From UBA9732 sp003456855 (GTDB lineage Bacteria > Spirochaetota > Spirochaetia > Sphaerochaetales > Sphaerochaetaceae): a stretch of DNA of 40,616 nt. The DNA lies in the NCBI GenBank assembly GCA_946626785.1, contig CAMOUY010000007.1:1-40616 (forward strand), in the 5' to 3' direction. Positions 1 through 8,342 of the stretch are shown here, piece by piece (position 1 is the first letter of the stretch; every line of letters begins with the position of its first letter). Position numbers and translations under genes: made by a program. The notes under the pieces are model-generated. The model was not told where the DNA came from and made no database searches. It worked only from the letters and a program-made list of their open reading frames with translations.

Positions 1-694
1 CACTCTTCTGCAGATAGAGCAGGGATCTCATGTAGTCGTTCCAGAAGGAGACACCGTAGTACAGTGCGATTGTCAGGATGATTGCCTTTGAAAGCGGCAG
101 GATGATCTTGAACATGATCTGAACGTCATTACAACCATCGATGAAGGCACTCTCTCTGAGGTCATTCGGGATTCCCTCGAAGAACTGTCTCATGATGATC
201 ATGTTGTAGGTGCTCAGTGCAACCGGCATGAAGACCGACGGCAGATGGTTTACAAGACCAAGCTTTGAGATCAGCAGGTATGTAGGGACAACACCGACAT
301 CGAAGACATAAGGGATCATTACGAAGATCGTGATCCACTTCTTGCCCGGGACACCCTTGACTGACAGGGCATATGCCATAGGAACTGTGAGGAACAGAGC
401 CGTTGCAACACCCATGACGAGGATCTTCAAGCTGTTGCCGAAGGAATTCAGGAAGCCCTGGTTTCCAAGCAATGACCTGTATGCTGCCGTTGACCACTTC
501 CAAGGGGCAAGGAACATGCCCTCAAGGTAGGAACCGATGTAGTTGGCTGGTCTGAATGAAAGTGCGATTGTACTCCAGATAGGGACGATCAGGATGATCA
601 GAAGGAGCACCATGAAAGTTGTGACCATGATGTTGAATCCGTGGTCTGCTGCTGTAGGTCTGACTGCTACGCTGATGTTTTTCTTCTTTGCCAT
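1..694 (-). CDS. Carbohydrate ABC transporter permease, LplC/YtcP-AraQ type (3' end outside window)
   Basis: Inner-membrane permease subunit of a sugar ABC importer. Translating the minus strand from the ATG at 694 gives a lysine-rich cytoplasmic N-terminus, a first membrane segment around residues 20-42, a periplasmic loop containing FRPANYIGSYLEG, then further membrane segments. The ORF stays open to base 1, so about 231 residues are present and the C-terminus is missing. The EAA-like loop that contacts the ATPase is visible near the end (ESAFIDGCNDVQIMFKIILP). The start is supported by GGAGG seven to eight bases upstream. It lies 11 bp behind the partner permease and is surely co-transcribed with it. 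The binding protein is not in the window and probably follows beyond base 1. The substrate cannot be read from the sequence; LplBC-type systems commonly import oligosaccharides or uronides. Confidence 0.9.
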   Translation of the reverse strand, partial: MAKKKNISVAVRPTAADHGFNIMVTTFMVLLLIILIVPIWSTIALSFRPANYIGSYLEGMFLAPWKWSTAAYRSLLGNQGFLNSFGNSLKILVMGVATALFLTVPMAYALSVKGVPGKKWITIFVMIPYVFDVGVVPTYLLISKLGLVNHLPSVFMPVALSTYNMIIMRQFFEGIPNDLRESAFIDGCNDVQIMFKIILPLSKAIILTIALYYGVSFWNDYMRSLLYLQKS

Positions 695-705
695 GACAGA
701 CCTCC

Positions 706-1809
706 TCAGAACAGTGAACTTTCGGTGAACTTCTTGGAAGCCCAGTTGGAGACGAAGAGCATCAACATTCCGATGACACCCTTGAAGATACCAGCTGCCG
801 TTGCAAGGCTGAACTGTCCGTTGATGGTTCCTCTGTAGACCCAGGTGTCGATGATATCACCGACGCTGTAGACTGCAGGGCTGTACAACATGTACAACTG
901 GTTGAAACCTGCGTTCAGGATTGTTCCGATCTTCATCAGAAGAACGATGACGATAACCGGCTTGATTGAAGGCAGTGTGATGTAGCGGACTCTCTGCCAG
1001 CTGTTTGCACCCTCGACGATTGCGGCCTCGAACAGGGAGGTGTCGATTCCCATCAAAGCTGCAATGAAGATGATTGCACTCCAACCGATCTCCTTCCATG
1101 CATCGGAAAGGATGACGATGAACGGGAAGGCCGTGGTGTCTGTCAGGAAGCTCTTTGGCGTTCCGCCGAACATCTTGATGATGTCGTTCAGGATTCCCTC
1201 ACTAGGAGAGAGGATTGCAAGCAGGATTCCATACATGATGACCCATGAAAGGAAGTGAGGCAGGTAGGACAGTGTCTGGACGACCTTTCTCAGAATCTTG
1301 TGGGTGCATTCATAGATTGCAATTGCAAGGATGATTGAAAGAGGAAGGCTGACAAGGAGCTTTCCGAAGCTGTACATCAGTGTGTTTCTGATCAGGTCCC
1401 AGAAGTAATATGAGCCGATGAAGGTCTTGAAGTTCTTCAGTCCAACCCAGGTTCCACCAGTGATTCCCGTTCTCTTGAGCGATACGAAATCTCTGAAGGC
1501 GATCTGTGCATTCCACATCGGGATGTACTTGAAAATGAAGTAGTAAACAATCGGGATCAGGAGAAGGAAATAGATGAACTTGTGTCTGTTCATCTCTGCC
1601 AGGAGATGGCCGTTCTCAGCCTTTCTGAACTCCTTCTTCTTTGCCTTGATCTGAGCATTGACAGGTTCAAGCTCCTTCTCAAGTCTTGCCACTTCCGAGG
1701 TGTTCTGCTGGCCTTTGGCTGTCTTGAGACTGTCTTCAAGGCCCTTTTTCTGGGCTTGAAGCTTCTCAATGGCTTCGACGAGCAGATAGTTCTTTCCGCT
1801 TTTCTTCAT
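706..1809 (-). CDS. Carbohydrate ABC transporter permease, LplB type, with N-terminal coiled-coil extension
   Basis: Second permease of the same sugar importer (367 aa). The family core starts near residue 77 with the usual first helix (FKYIPMW), and the EAA loop (EAAIVEGANSWQRVRYITLP) is intact. The odd part is the N-terminus: residues 1-70 are highly charged and helical (EKLQAQKKGLEDSLKTAKG, then EVARLEKELEPVNAQIKAKKK) and read as a coiled coil. LplB proteins normally have only a short basic N-terminus, so this is an extra cytoplasmic domain of unknown use. No strong Shine-Dalgarno precedes the ATG; a 9-bp hairpin lies just upstream. The gene lies directly downstream of the hybrid regulator, which probably controls it. 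Confidence 0.9.
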   Translation of the reverse strand: MKKSGKNYLLVEAIEKLQAQKKGLEDSLKTAKGQQNTSEVARLEKELEPVNAQIKAKKKEFRKAENGHLLAEMNRHKFIYFLLLIPIVYYFIFKYIPMWNAQIAFRDFVSLKRTGITGGTWVGLKNFKTFIGSYYFWDLIRNTLMYSFGKLLVSLPLSIILAIAIYECTHKILRKVVQTLSYLPHFLSWVIMYGILLAILSPSEGILNDIIKMFGGTPKSFLTDTTAFPFIVILSDAWKEIGWSAIIFIAALMGIDTSLFEAAIVEGANSWQRVRYITLPSIKPVIVIVLLMKIGTILNAGFNQLYMLYSPAVYSVGDIIDTWVYRGTINGQFSLATAAGIFKGVIGMLMLFVSNWASKKFTESSLF

Positions 1810-1821
1810 AGCTTACAATGC

Positions 1822-1845
1822 AGTCCGTCCTTGGTTGGACAGACT
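1822..1845 (-). promoter_or_regulatory. Leader hairpin ahead of the sugar permease operon
   Basis: On the minus strand AGTCTGTCC and GGACGGACT can form a 9-bp stem (one G-U) around a 6-nt loop, ending about 12 nt before the permease ATG. No U-tract follows, so it is not a classical terminator. It could affect translation of the permease or mark an RNA processing or attenuation site. Confidence 0.4.
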
Positions 1846-1901
1846 TCCCCCTTTTCGTGCGTGTAATAGAATTCTATGACTTCGGCGAGGTAATATAGAT
1901 A

Positions 1902-4900
1902 CTAACTTTTGGACAATTCAGACTTTCTTGCGTTCCTCAGACGGCTGGGGCTATAGCCCTTTATCTTCTTGAAGACCCTGCAGAAATAAGCCTGATCCTG
2001 GAAACCTGTGGCAATGGAGACCTCATTGACGGACATTCCTGTATTTCTGAGAAGACGACCGGCAAGCCAGACCTTGTATCTGTTCAGATAATCCCATGGC
2101 GACAGTCCAAGCTCCTTCTTGAAGATTCTTGTCAGATAATCCTCTGAGACGTGGACATCATCGGCAACCTGCCATCTGCTCAACTGCAGTGTTGCATGGG
2201 TGCAGATGTAGGCCTGGGCCTTCTTGACGATGATACCCGTCTGGGTGGCCAGAAGCTGGGAGCCTCCGAGAATGGCCCTTACGCGCATGGCGAACTCCTC
2301 GCTTTCAAGCATGCAGGTATTCACGACTATGACGTTAGGGATGTCTCCGATGGCCTCCACGAAGGCTTCATCGACATTGTCGGTGCAGATTATGACCGGA
2401 GTCTGGGATATCTTGGTGTTCCCCCTTATGGCCTTCAGGAAGGTGACTACAGCAGATATCCTATTTGCCGGGTCCTCCATCATCACTATGACAAGGCCAG
2501 GTTCGTTCTTCCTGCACATCATCGCCGCATTGGACAGGTCACACGACAGGACATTCGGGTCCTGAAGCCATCTGTAAAGATCCTCAGTTGCGGAACCGAC
2601 TTGAAGGACTATCCTACCCTTGTCCTCGATCGAGGATCTGATTGCATCCTCAAGGGATTTAGATCTCGGGCAGTCCATGCAGATGAACGGAAGGTTCCTG
2701 TAGGTCTCGTTCGATACAAGACAGAGAAGACTTGAAAGGGCATTGTAACCCTTGAATCTGGAATCCCAGTAGATGGCACCTGTTGTGGCGGGGAGACGCT
2801 TCTTCTCAGAGAATACGGAACCATTGACCTCTTCAAAGCTCGTCTTAGGCATCGAGAACTCAGGATGCTTCTCCAGACAGGCGAGGACCTCCCCGTCCTC
2901 CCATGGCCTCGATGTCCCACCGCCCAAAGACGGGTAAGGAAGGACCACGCTCACATTCGAACCATCCATAGAGAAGGTTCCGTTGTGCATCAGGACGATC
3001 TTCTTGGCAAGACGTTCGCCGATATCGTTCGGGTTCGAGCTCCACTTGCCGCTTGTATCGGTTATGTCGATTCTGATTCCCTTTGATTGCATGCAGGCAT
3101 TGATTCTTGTACCATCACCCATTGAAGATATGACGGTCTCGAATGCTTGCCTAAGCCTATTTTCATCAGCTATTATGCAACATAACGGCATCGTTTTCTC
3201 ATAACAGGAGAACGAAGAAAGGAACTTGTCAAGATTCAGGGTGAAGGTGTCCAGCTCAAGTTCATCGGTGGAGCTGAGAGCCAGATCCAGAATCTGGTTG
3301 GCTCCGGTTATCTTCTCTATGATGCTTTTCTTGCTGGCGGCATCCAGATTGGAAGAGGAGACAATTTCCACGATGTCAGAGAGAGGGTCCCTGAGATTCT
3401 CACCGACGTTTGCAAAGAAGGTAGTCCTTGCCTGCTCCGCCTTCTCTGCAGTCTGCTGGGCCTTCCTTGTGGCCTCGAACAGCATTGAATTCCTCAGTGC
3501 GCTGGAGACCACACTTCTTACCTCCTCGCAGACAGAGCCGTTGAAGACCTTGAGCTTCATCAGAATATGGCCCATGTACTCGGATTCAGTGCAAAGAGGA
3601 GACGCGACCCAGATACCGCTGTCTATTATTCCGCCGTTCTCCGGGGCAAGAAGGTTGTCGGAGAATGACAGGTCCGTTCCAACAAGCTGCGACCTCTCAC
3701 CGTTGCTCAGGACTATATGGATATTCTCGAATCCAAGGTCCTCTGCATTCCTCTCCAGAATCCGTGAGATGTCGGCAACTGTGTTGGCCTCCAGAAGCTC
3801 GTTGTTGAAGCGGTTGAAGGCGTTTCTTCTGCTGTGGTCCTCATAGCTGACTATTGAGTTGTTCCTGTCAAGCACGAACGGGAGAAGCTCCATTGCAGTG
3901 TCGATTATAGTGGTGCGGTTCTTCTCCTCGACACTTGGAAGAAATGCTATGGAGTTGATGGTCATCTCCATCTCGAACACATCTGCTCCATTCATGCACA
4001 GGGACTCGAGCAGGGCCCTTATATTCGACTCTGAAGGATTGCGGTACACCCTGTCTACCAGCAGTCTTGCATCAGAGAGAGGGATCGGGAAGTTGGCAGA
4101 CATAAGATAGGCTATGCCGGATATTTCCGTTGAGTAAGCTGTAGCGGGGTTGAAGCTTCCATCACAGCCGCAGCTTCTTCTGAAAATCGGGGTTGTAGGC
4201 AGTACCTTGTCCTGGCAAGGGCGCCCTTCGACTAGATTGGTGAACATCTGGGCGGCGTTCATTCCAAGCCCTGCATAAGGCAGTCTCACCGTTGTGATAG
4301 GCACATTGAGCATTCTTGACTCAAGAGAGTCGTTGAAGCCGCAGACAATGACATCATTGGGTATTCTGTATCCATGGGAAGTCAGCTCCTGGACTGCCGT
4401 GTGCATCATCAGGTCACTGGCGCAAAGCAGGGTGTCAAAGTCCTTTCCCGGGACCTTTCCCCTGTCTTCCAGCAGCTGTTTCATGGCCTGCGCACCTGCA
4501 CTCCACGGAAATGGATCTGTGATTATCGATTCGTTGATCTCCAGTCCGTTCTCCTTGAGTACGTCCAGATAGGCCTGGAACCTCTCCTGTGCAGAGTTGT
4601 GGTTCTCAGGGGCCCTAACATAGGCGATCTTCTTCGAGCCATGATGATGGATGCAGTGCTCTATCAGGTAACGGGAACCATCGTAGGCGTTGAATCTTAT
4701 GTCTGGAATGTCGGGGTAGCGTTTGGTCTTGCCGTCGATGGTGACCATAGGCAGGGAGAGCATGTCTCCGAACTGGGATAGGACCTCCTCGTTGCCAGTC
4801 TTTCCAGTGAGGGACGAGCACCAGATGATGGAACCGTCAAGGTTCTCGGAGTTCACCAATCTGTAGATGGAACTGCGCATCTTCTCAAGAGGTATGGCGC

Positions 4901-5030
4901 TATGCATCCTTCCACCGGAGAACAAGATAAGGCTATCATCCCCCTTCTGTTTGAACATTGAGGCCACAGAAGGCCAAAGCGACACTGAAACTCCAGTAAA
5001 AAGGTCTGCAAGGACAAATCCGATTCTCAT
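1902..5030 (-). CDS. Hybrid sensor-regulator: PBP1/LacI-type ligand domain, degenerate kinase and receiver, AraC DNA-binding domain
   Basis: Large predicted transcription regulator (1042 aa from ATG 5030; an upstream TTG at 5090 would add 20 residues but has no better ribosome site). Residues 1-290 form a LacI-type periplasmic-binding fold beginning IGFVLADLFTG and ending with the RRSCGC motif typical of such sensors. A helical/GAF-like stretch and a coiled coil lead to a histidine-kinase-like segment (about 535-720). There the H-box reads FFANVGENLRDP, so the phospho-accepting His is replaced (Glu about residue 544) and ATP-binding motifs are poor. A receiver-like region (about 800-920) lacks a clear phosphorylated Asp. 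The last ~105 residues are an AraC/XylS double helix-turn-helix. There is no membrane segment, so it should bind a cytoplasmic sugar and act by conformational coupling rather than phosphotransfer. It is the likely regulator of the adjacent sugar permeases. Confidence 0.82.
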   Translation of the reverse strand: MRIGFVLADLFTGVSVSLWPSVASMFKQKGDDSLILFSGGRMHSAIPLEKMRSSIYRLVNSENLDGSIIWCSSLTGKTGNEEVLSQFGDMLSLPMVTIDGKTKRYPDIPDIRFNAYDGSRYLIEHCIHHHGSKKIAYVRAPENHNSAQERFQAYLDVLKENGLEINESIITDPFPWSAGAQAMKQLLEDRGKVPGKDFDTLLCASDLMMHTAVQELTSHGYRIPNDVIVCGFNDSLESRMLNVPITTVRLPYAGLGMNAAQMFTNLVEGRPCQDKVLPTTPIFRRSCGCDGSFNPATAYSTEISGIAYLMSANFPIPLSDARLLVDRVYRNPSESNIRALLESLCMNGADVFEMEMTINSIAFLPSVEEKNRTTIIDTAMELLPFVLDRNNSIVSYEDHSRRNAFNRFNNELLEANTVADISRILERNAEDLGFENIHIVLSNGERSQLVGTDLSFSDNLLAPENGGIIDSGIWVASPLCTESEYMGHILMKLKVFNGSVCEEVRSVVSSALRNSMLFEATRKAQQTAEKAEQARTTFFANVGENLRDPLSDIVEIVSSSNLDAASKKSIIEKITGANQILDLALSSTDELELDTFTLNLDKFLSSFSCYEKTMPLCCIIADENRLRQAFETVISSMGDGTRINACMQSKGIRIDITDTSGKWSSNPNDIGERLAKKIVLMHNGTFSMDGSNVSVVLPYPSLGGGTSRPWEDGEVLACLEKHPEFSMPKTSFEEVNGSVFSEKKRLPATTGAIYWDSRFKGYNALSSLLCLVSNETYRNLPFICMDCPRSKSLEDAIRSSIEDKGRIVLQVGSATEDLYRWLQDPNVLSCDLSNAAMMCRKNEPGLVIVMMEDPANRISAVVTFLKAIRGNTKISQTPVIICTDNVDEAFVEAIGDIPNVIVVNTCMLESEEFAMRVRAILGGSQLLATQTGIIVKKAQAYICTHATLQLSRWQVADDVHVSEDYLTRIFKKELGLSPWDYLNRYKVWLAGRLLRNTGMSVNEVSIATGFQDQAYFCRVFKKIKGYSPSRLRNARKSELSKS

Positions 5031-5099
5031 AGTTTGAACTATATCGTATGGTCTGAGACAAGACAATTGGAACTTTTGCTTTTTGCACAAAAACGACTT

Positions 5100-6431
5100 T
5101 TATCTTCTCCACCTGCCGGAGATGTAGAAGGCCATTCCAATGACAATCGGCATGAAGCCCGCTATGGCATCGCCATACCAGCAGCCAAGGCTCCCCATGC
5201 CCACACCGAAGTACAGTATGGCCGCAAGCCCTATCCTCATGACTATGCCGTCTATGAGAGCGACCGCAAGATTCAGCTTTGTGTTACCGGAACCGTTTAT
5301 AAGGGAGAAGCCCACAGATCTTGTGGCGGCTCCATAGAAGTTCAGGATGATCGGGATTGTAAGGATGTGCACTGATGCAAGGACTGATGCATCCTTAGTG
5401 AACATGCCGTAGATAGCCGACGGGAATGCAAGGATGATGCCTGAGAGCAAAGTGAAAAGCGCAATACCGAAACAAGCCACGGTCAGAAGGATCCTAGGGA
5501 CCCTATCATACTTTCCGGCACCAAGGTTCTGACCGACCATCGAAGATCCTGCGGCGGTGAAAGACATGGAGACAACTCCACCCACCACGTTTATCTTGTT
5601 CAGGATTCCAGCCATTGCAGAGTAGACCACACCTTCAAGATTGATCCATGCAAGAAGCAGGATCTTTGAGAAGCTCACAGCGGCACTCTGGATGGCCATC
5701 GGGATGCCCAACAGGACCAGAGGTTTGAGGGTGTCACCGTGGATGGCAAAGCTTCTTACCTTGAAGTCAAAACCGAATCCCTCACGCCTTATGTAGAGGT
5801 AAACCAGGGATGAAATGAAGCTGACACCCTGACCTATCACGGTTGCAAGAGCGGCTCCGAACACCTCCATATGGAAGTTTACAACGAACACGTAGTCAAG
5901 GATTATGTTCAGTATGGCGGCTATGGCCACAAAGACGAAAGGCCTCTTGCTGTCACCCATGCCCCTCAGTATCGCGGACACTATGTTGTAACCATATATG
6001 AACACAAGGCCGAAGATGCAGGTGACCATGTAGTCCATGGCATATTCGTAGGACTCGATCGGAGTGTTCAGCGCGTTCAGGATCGGGGATCTGAGTATAT
6101 AGCAGACAACGGAGATTATGACAGAGATTCCAAGGAGGAATGAGAACAGGGTTCCTATTATCCTGCTCACAGTCTTGGAGTTTCCCGCACCTACGTTCCT
6201 TGCAATCAGAACCTGTCCGGCCGAGGAGAATCCCATGGCGACGAAGGTCAGAAGGTGAAGCAGGTCTCCCCCGATGGATACGGCTGACATGCCTGCGCCG
6301 CCTATGAACTGACCGACTATGATCATGTCCACTATATTGTAGACGGCCTGAAGAGAATTGGAGACGAACAAAGGTAATGCAAAGACAAGAAGCTGTTTTG
6401 TGACGCTTCCTGTTGTCAGATCCTTTACCAT
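5100..6431 (-). CDS. MATE family efflux transporter
   Basis: Multidrug and toxin extrusion type antiporter of the inner membrane (443 aa), with about twelve hydrophobic segments arranged as two similar halves. Family hallmarks are the N-terminal LPLFVSNSLQAVYNIVDMIIVGQFIG and the AAGSSMVGQNLGAGK loop starting the second half. An ATG at 6452 would add seven residues, but the ATG at 6431 has AGGGGA just upstream and fits the usual family start (MVKDLTTGS). It lies between the esterase and the hybrid regulator in the same direction with gaps of about 67-69 bp, so it may have its own promoter. The substrate is unknown. Confidence 0.93.
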   Translation of the reverse strand: MVKDLTTGSVTKQLLVFALPLFVSNSLQAVYNIVDMIIVGQFIGGAGMSAVSIGGDLLHLLTFVAMGFSSAGQVLIARNVGAGNSKTVSRIIGTLFSFLLGISVIISVVCYILRSPILNALNTPIESYEYAMDYMVTCIFGLVFIYGYNIVSAILRGMGDSKRPFVFVAIAAILNIILDYVFVVNFHMEVFGAALATVIGQGVSFISSLVYLYIRREGFGFDFKVRSFAIHGDTLKPLVLLGIPMAIQSAAVSFSKILLLAWINLEGVVYSAMAGILNKINVVGGVVSMSFTAAGSSMVGQNLGAGKYDRVPRILLTVACFGIALFTLLSGIILAFPSAIYGMFTKDASVLASVHILTIPIILNFYGAATRSVGFSLINGSGNTKLNLAVALIDGIVMRIGLAAILYFGVGMGSLGCWYGDAIAGFMPIVIGMAFYISGRWRR

Positions 6432-6498
6432 TGTCCCCTGTTTCTGCCGCATGGGACAATTTTACTTGAAAAGAGTTTTGAGATTCAAGGACACGTTG

Positions 6499-7461
6499 TC
6501 AAAAATACTTCTCGCAGTACTCATGCACCTTGTCCAGGAACTGCTGGTTTCTGGAGATGTCCAGCTTGAGACCATGGCCTGAGTGCGGAAAGACGAAGCT
6601 GTCATAGGTCACGCCGGCCTCATCCAGGGCGATCTCAAGGATGTTCCTGCTCTCTGGAGGGACTATAAGGTCAAGTGAGCCATAGGCGAACACGATAGGA
6701 ACGCTGTCCTGGTTGATGTAGGTGTATGGTGAGATGCTCTTCCAGATGGCATCAGCATCGCCGCTCTCGACCATCTCGGGAGTAACCAACTGACCGCTGA
6801 ACATGCTGACCCAGTTGGCGTAGTCCTCGGTTGTGCCGTCAAGATGCAAAGCGCTCTTCAGGATGTCGGTTATGTTGCTGCCTCTCCACACTTCAGGGTT
6901 GAAGGTTGTTGGACCGGATTCCTGGATGATGAACTTGATTGGAAGTGGGGAGCTGTCCTTCTCCTTGAAGCCGTAGAGCATTGCCTGACAGGCTCCTGCA
7001 GAGAAGCCATTGATAGCCATATCTGTAAGATTGATGCCAATTTCAGCGCATTTGTCCTTGATTGCGGCTACTGCAGCCTTCACCTCATCATTGATCAGAG
7101 CAATGTTTGTGGTGGTCGTCTCGGACAGGAGAGTATAGCTCATGGAGGCTGTTGTGTAGCCCTCAGCTGCAAGGTTGCGGCTCCACTGCTCGCCGTCTGC
7201 CTTGTCCCCGGCCATCCAGCTTCCACCATGGATGAACAGAATCAGATGGGAGGCCTTCTCAGAGCTTGTATCCTCAGGAAGGTACAGATCATAGAGATTC
7301 CTCTCTGCCTCACCGTATCTCAGGTCTCTGATGACCTCCCCCTGATAATCGACATCCAGGAGCTGGTTCTCCTTCTCGATGTATCTGATGGTCTGTCCGG
7401 CCACAAGGGCTCCCAGAAGAAGTATGACTGACGATATTGTGACAAATGTGCTGAGCTTCAT
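6499..7461 (-). CDS. Membrane-anchored alpha/beta-hydrolase (esterase/lipase, HSL/BD-FAE-like)
   Basis: 320-aa predicted carboxylesterase outside the cytoplasm. Residues 1-25 form a signal peptide or anchor (VTISSVILLLGALVAG). The fold is shown by the oxyanion motif HGGSW, the nucleophile elbow GFSAG (Ser), an acid in GSLDLIVPPES and the catalytic His in HSGHGLKL. This order matches the acetyl-esterase/BD-FAE branch that often deacetylates or deferuloylates sugars. Upstream (7462-7581) is the divergent promoter region shared with the plus-strand microprotein and XRE genes. Substrate is not known; nearby sugar-uptake genes make an acylated carbohydrate plausible. Confidence 0.85.
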   Translation of the reverse strand: MKLSTFVTISSVILLLGALVAGQTIRYIEKENQLLDVDYQGEVIRDLRYGEAERNLYDLYLPEDTSSEKASHLILFIHGGSWMAGDKADGEQWSRNLAAEGYTTASMSYTLLSETTTTNIALINDEVKAAVAAIKDKCAEIGINLTDMAINGFSAGACQAMLYGFKEKDSSPLPIKFIIQESGPTTFNPEVWRGSNITDILKSALHLDGTTEDYANWVSMFSGQLVTPEMVESGDADAIWKSISPYTYINQDSVPIVFAYGSLDLIVPPESRNILEIALDEAGVTYDSFVFPHSGHGLKLDISRNQQFLDKVHEYCEKYF

Positions 7462-7581
7462 ATAAGTCTCTCTTTTTCAGAATACCACAAGCGGTTTTTC
7501 ATATTCAATAATGCAGACAAATATGCTCTTCACATCAAAGTCGAAAATCCAATACAATTGACATGTGTGAAGGAGGTGCGT

Positions 7582-7701
7582 ATGCGTACCCCGTTTTGGT
7601 TCCGGATTGTGGTGCTGGTCATTCTGATAGCCGTTCTTCTTACAGCCCTCTTCCTGGGTGCAAGCAAGATCCTGGATATCTGGGCAGCGGCCAATCCATG
7701 A
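7582..7701 (+). CDS. Small single-pass membrane protein (39 aa)
   Basis: Short ORF with an excellent ribosome-binding site (AAGGAGG, six bases before the ATG). The product begins MRTPFWFRI, continues with an uninterrupted hydrophobic helix (about residues 8-27, VVLVILIAVLLTALFLGA) and ends in a short polar tail. Its stop TGA overlaps an ATG in the next frame, and the XRE/superoxide-reductase-like gene starts 14 bp later, so the two are very likely translated from one transcript. I do not recognise a family. It could be a membrane microprotein linked to the regulator. Confidence 0.6.
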   Translation: MRTPFWFRIVVLVILIAVLLTALFLGASKILDIWAAANP

Positions 7702-7715
7702 CTGGGAGGGCTGAC

Positions 7716-8342
7716 ATGGACCAGTATGTCAAAGGAGAAACGCTAAGGAGACTGAGAGAGGAGAAAGGTCTGTCGGAATTCGACCTGGCTGAGAAGCTTG
7801 GAGTCGGTTTCGATCTGATCATGAAGTGGGAGGAAGGCCAGGCCTATCCTGACATCTCTCTGCTCAAACCAATTGCAAAGGCCCTGGACACCACCGTAGA
7901 GCAGATCCTTGATGGGGTTGAGGTGGTGAGCACAAACAGGAACACCGACATCAACGAATCCAAGTTCTACGTCTGCCCGGTCTGCGGGAACATAATCACA
8001 AGTGCAGGAAACGTCGAGATAAGATGCTGCAACGTCACTCTCCAGCCTCAGGAGGAGCAGTTCTGCGACGACGACCATATGATAGAGTCCGAGGAATCGG
8101 ATGGAGAGTATTACGTCACCGTAGAGCACGAGATGACAAAGGAGCACTTCATCTCCTTCCTTGCTTTCATGGGCGGAGACGGAGTGCACGTGTCAAAGAT
8201 GTATCCAGAGTGGTACTGCCAGTCCAGATTCCCTTTGGGGAGAGGCAAGCTTTACTGTTACTGCAACATCCACGGTCTCTTCTGCAAGGATGTCAGACCG
8301 CCAAAGCACAAGAGCATAGACCTGGACAGCCTAGGGCTCTAA
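7716..8342 (+). CDS. XRE-type regulator fused to a desulfoferrodoxin (superoxide reductase)-like domain
   Basis: 208-aa protein. Residues 5-65 are a Cro/C1 helix-turn-helix (LRRLREEKGLSEFDLAEKLGV). Residues 84-110 carry a desulforedoxin-type metal site with C87xxC90 and C104-C105. Residues 117-195 resemble superoxide reductase centre II: H121, H138, H144, C183 and H186 in DDHMIE, HEMTKEHF and CNIHGLF match the four-His/one-Cys iron ligands. The Lys usually before the first His is not conserved. I chose the ATG at 7716 because GGGAGGG lies six bases upstream; an in-frame ATG at 7698 overlaps the previous stop. The domains suggest a redox- or superoxide-responsive regulator or a regulator-tethered scavenger. 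Its stop abuts the convergent larC stop with no gap. Confidence 0.85.
   Translation: MDQYVKGETLRRLREEKGLSEFDLAEKLGVGFDLIMKWEEGQAYPDISLLKPIAKALDTTVEQILDGVEVVSTNRNTDINESKFYVCPVCGNIITSAGNVEIRCCNVTLQPQEEQFCDDDHMIESEESDGEYYVTVEHEMTKEHFISFLAFMGGDGVHVSKMYPEWYCQSRFPLGRGKLYCYCNIHGLFCKDVRPPKHKSIDLDSLGL

Noticed and set aside
6358..6582. Plus-strand ORF antisense to the MATE gene start, and the many similar opposite-strand ORFs
   Set aside because: They mirror well-supported minus-strand genes, lack ribosome sites and have biased compositions typical of shadow frames.
7563..7715. N-terminal extension of the XRE protein from 7563
   Set aside because: The extension overlaps the well-supported microprotein in another frame and has no domain; the start at 7716 has its own ribosome site.
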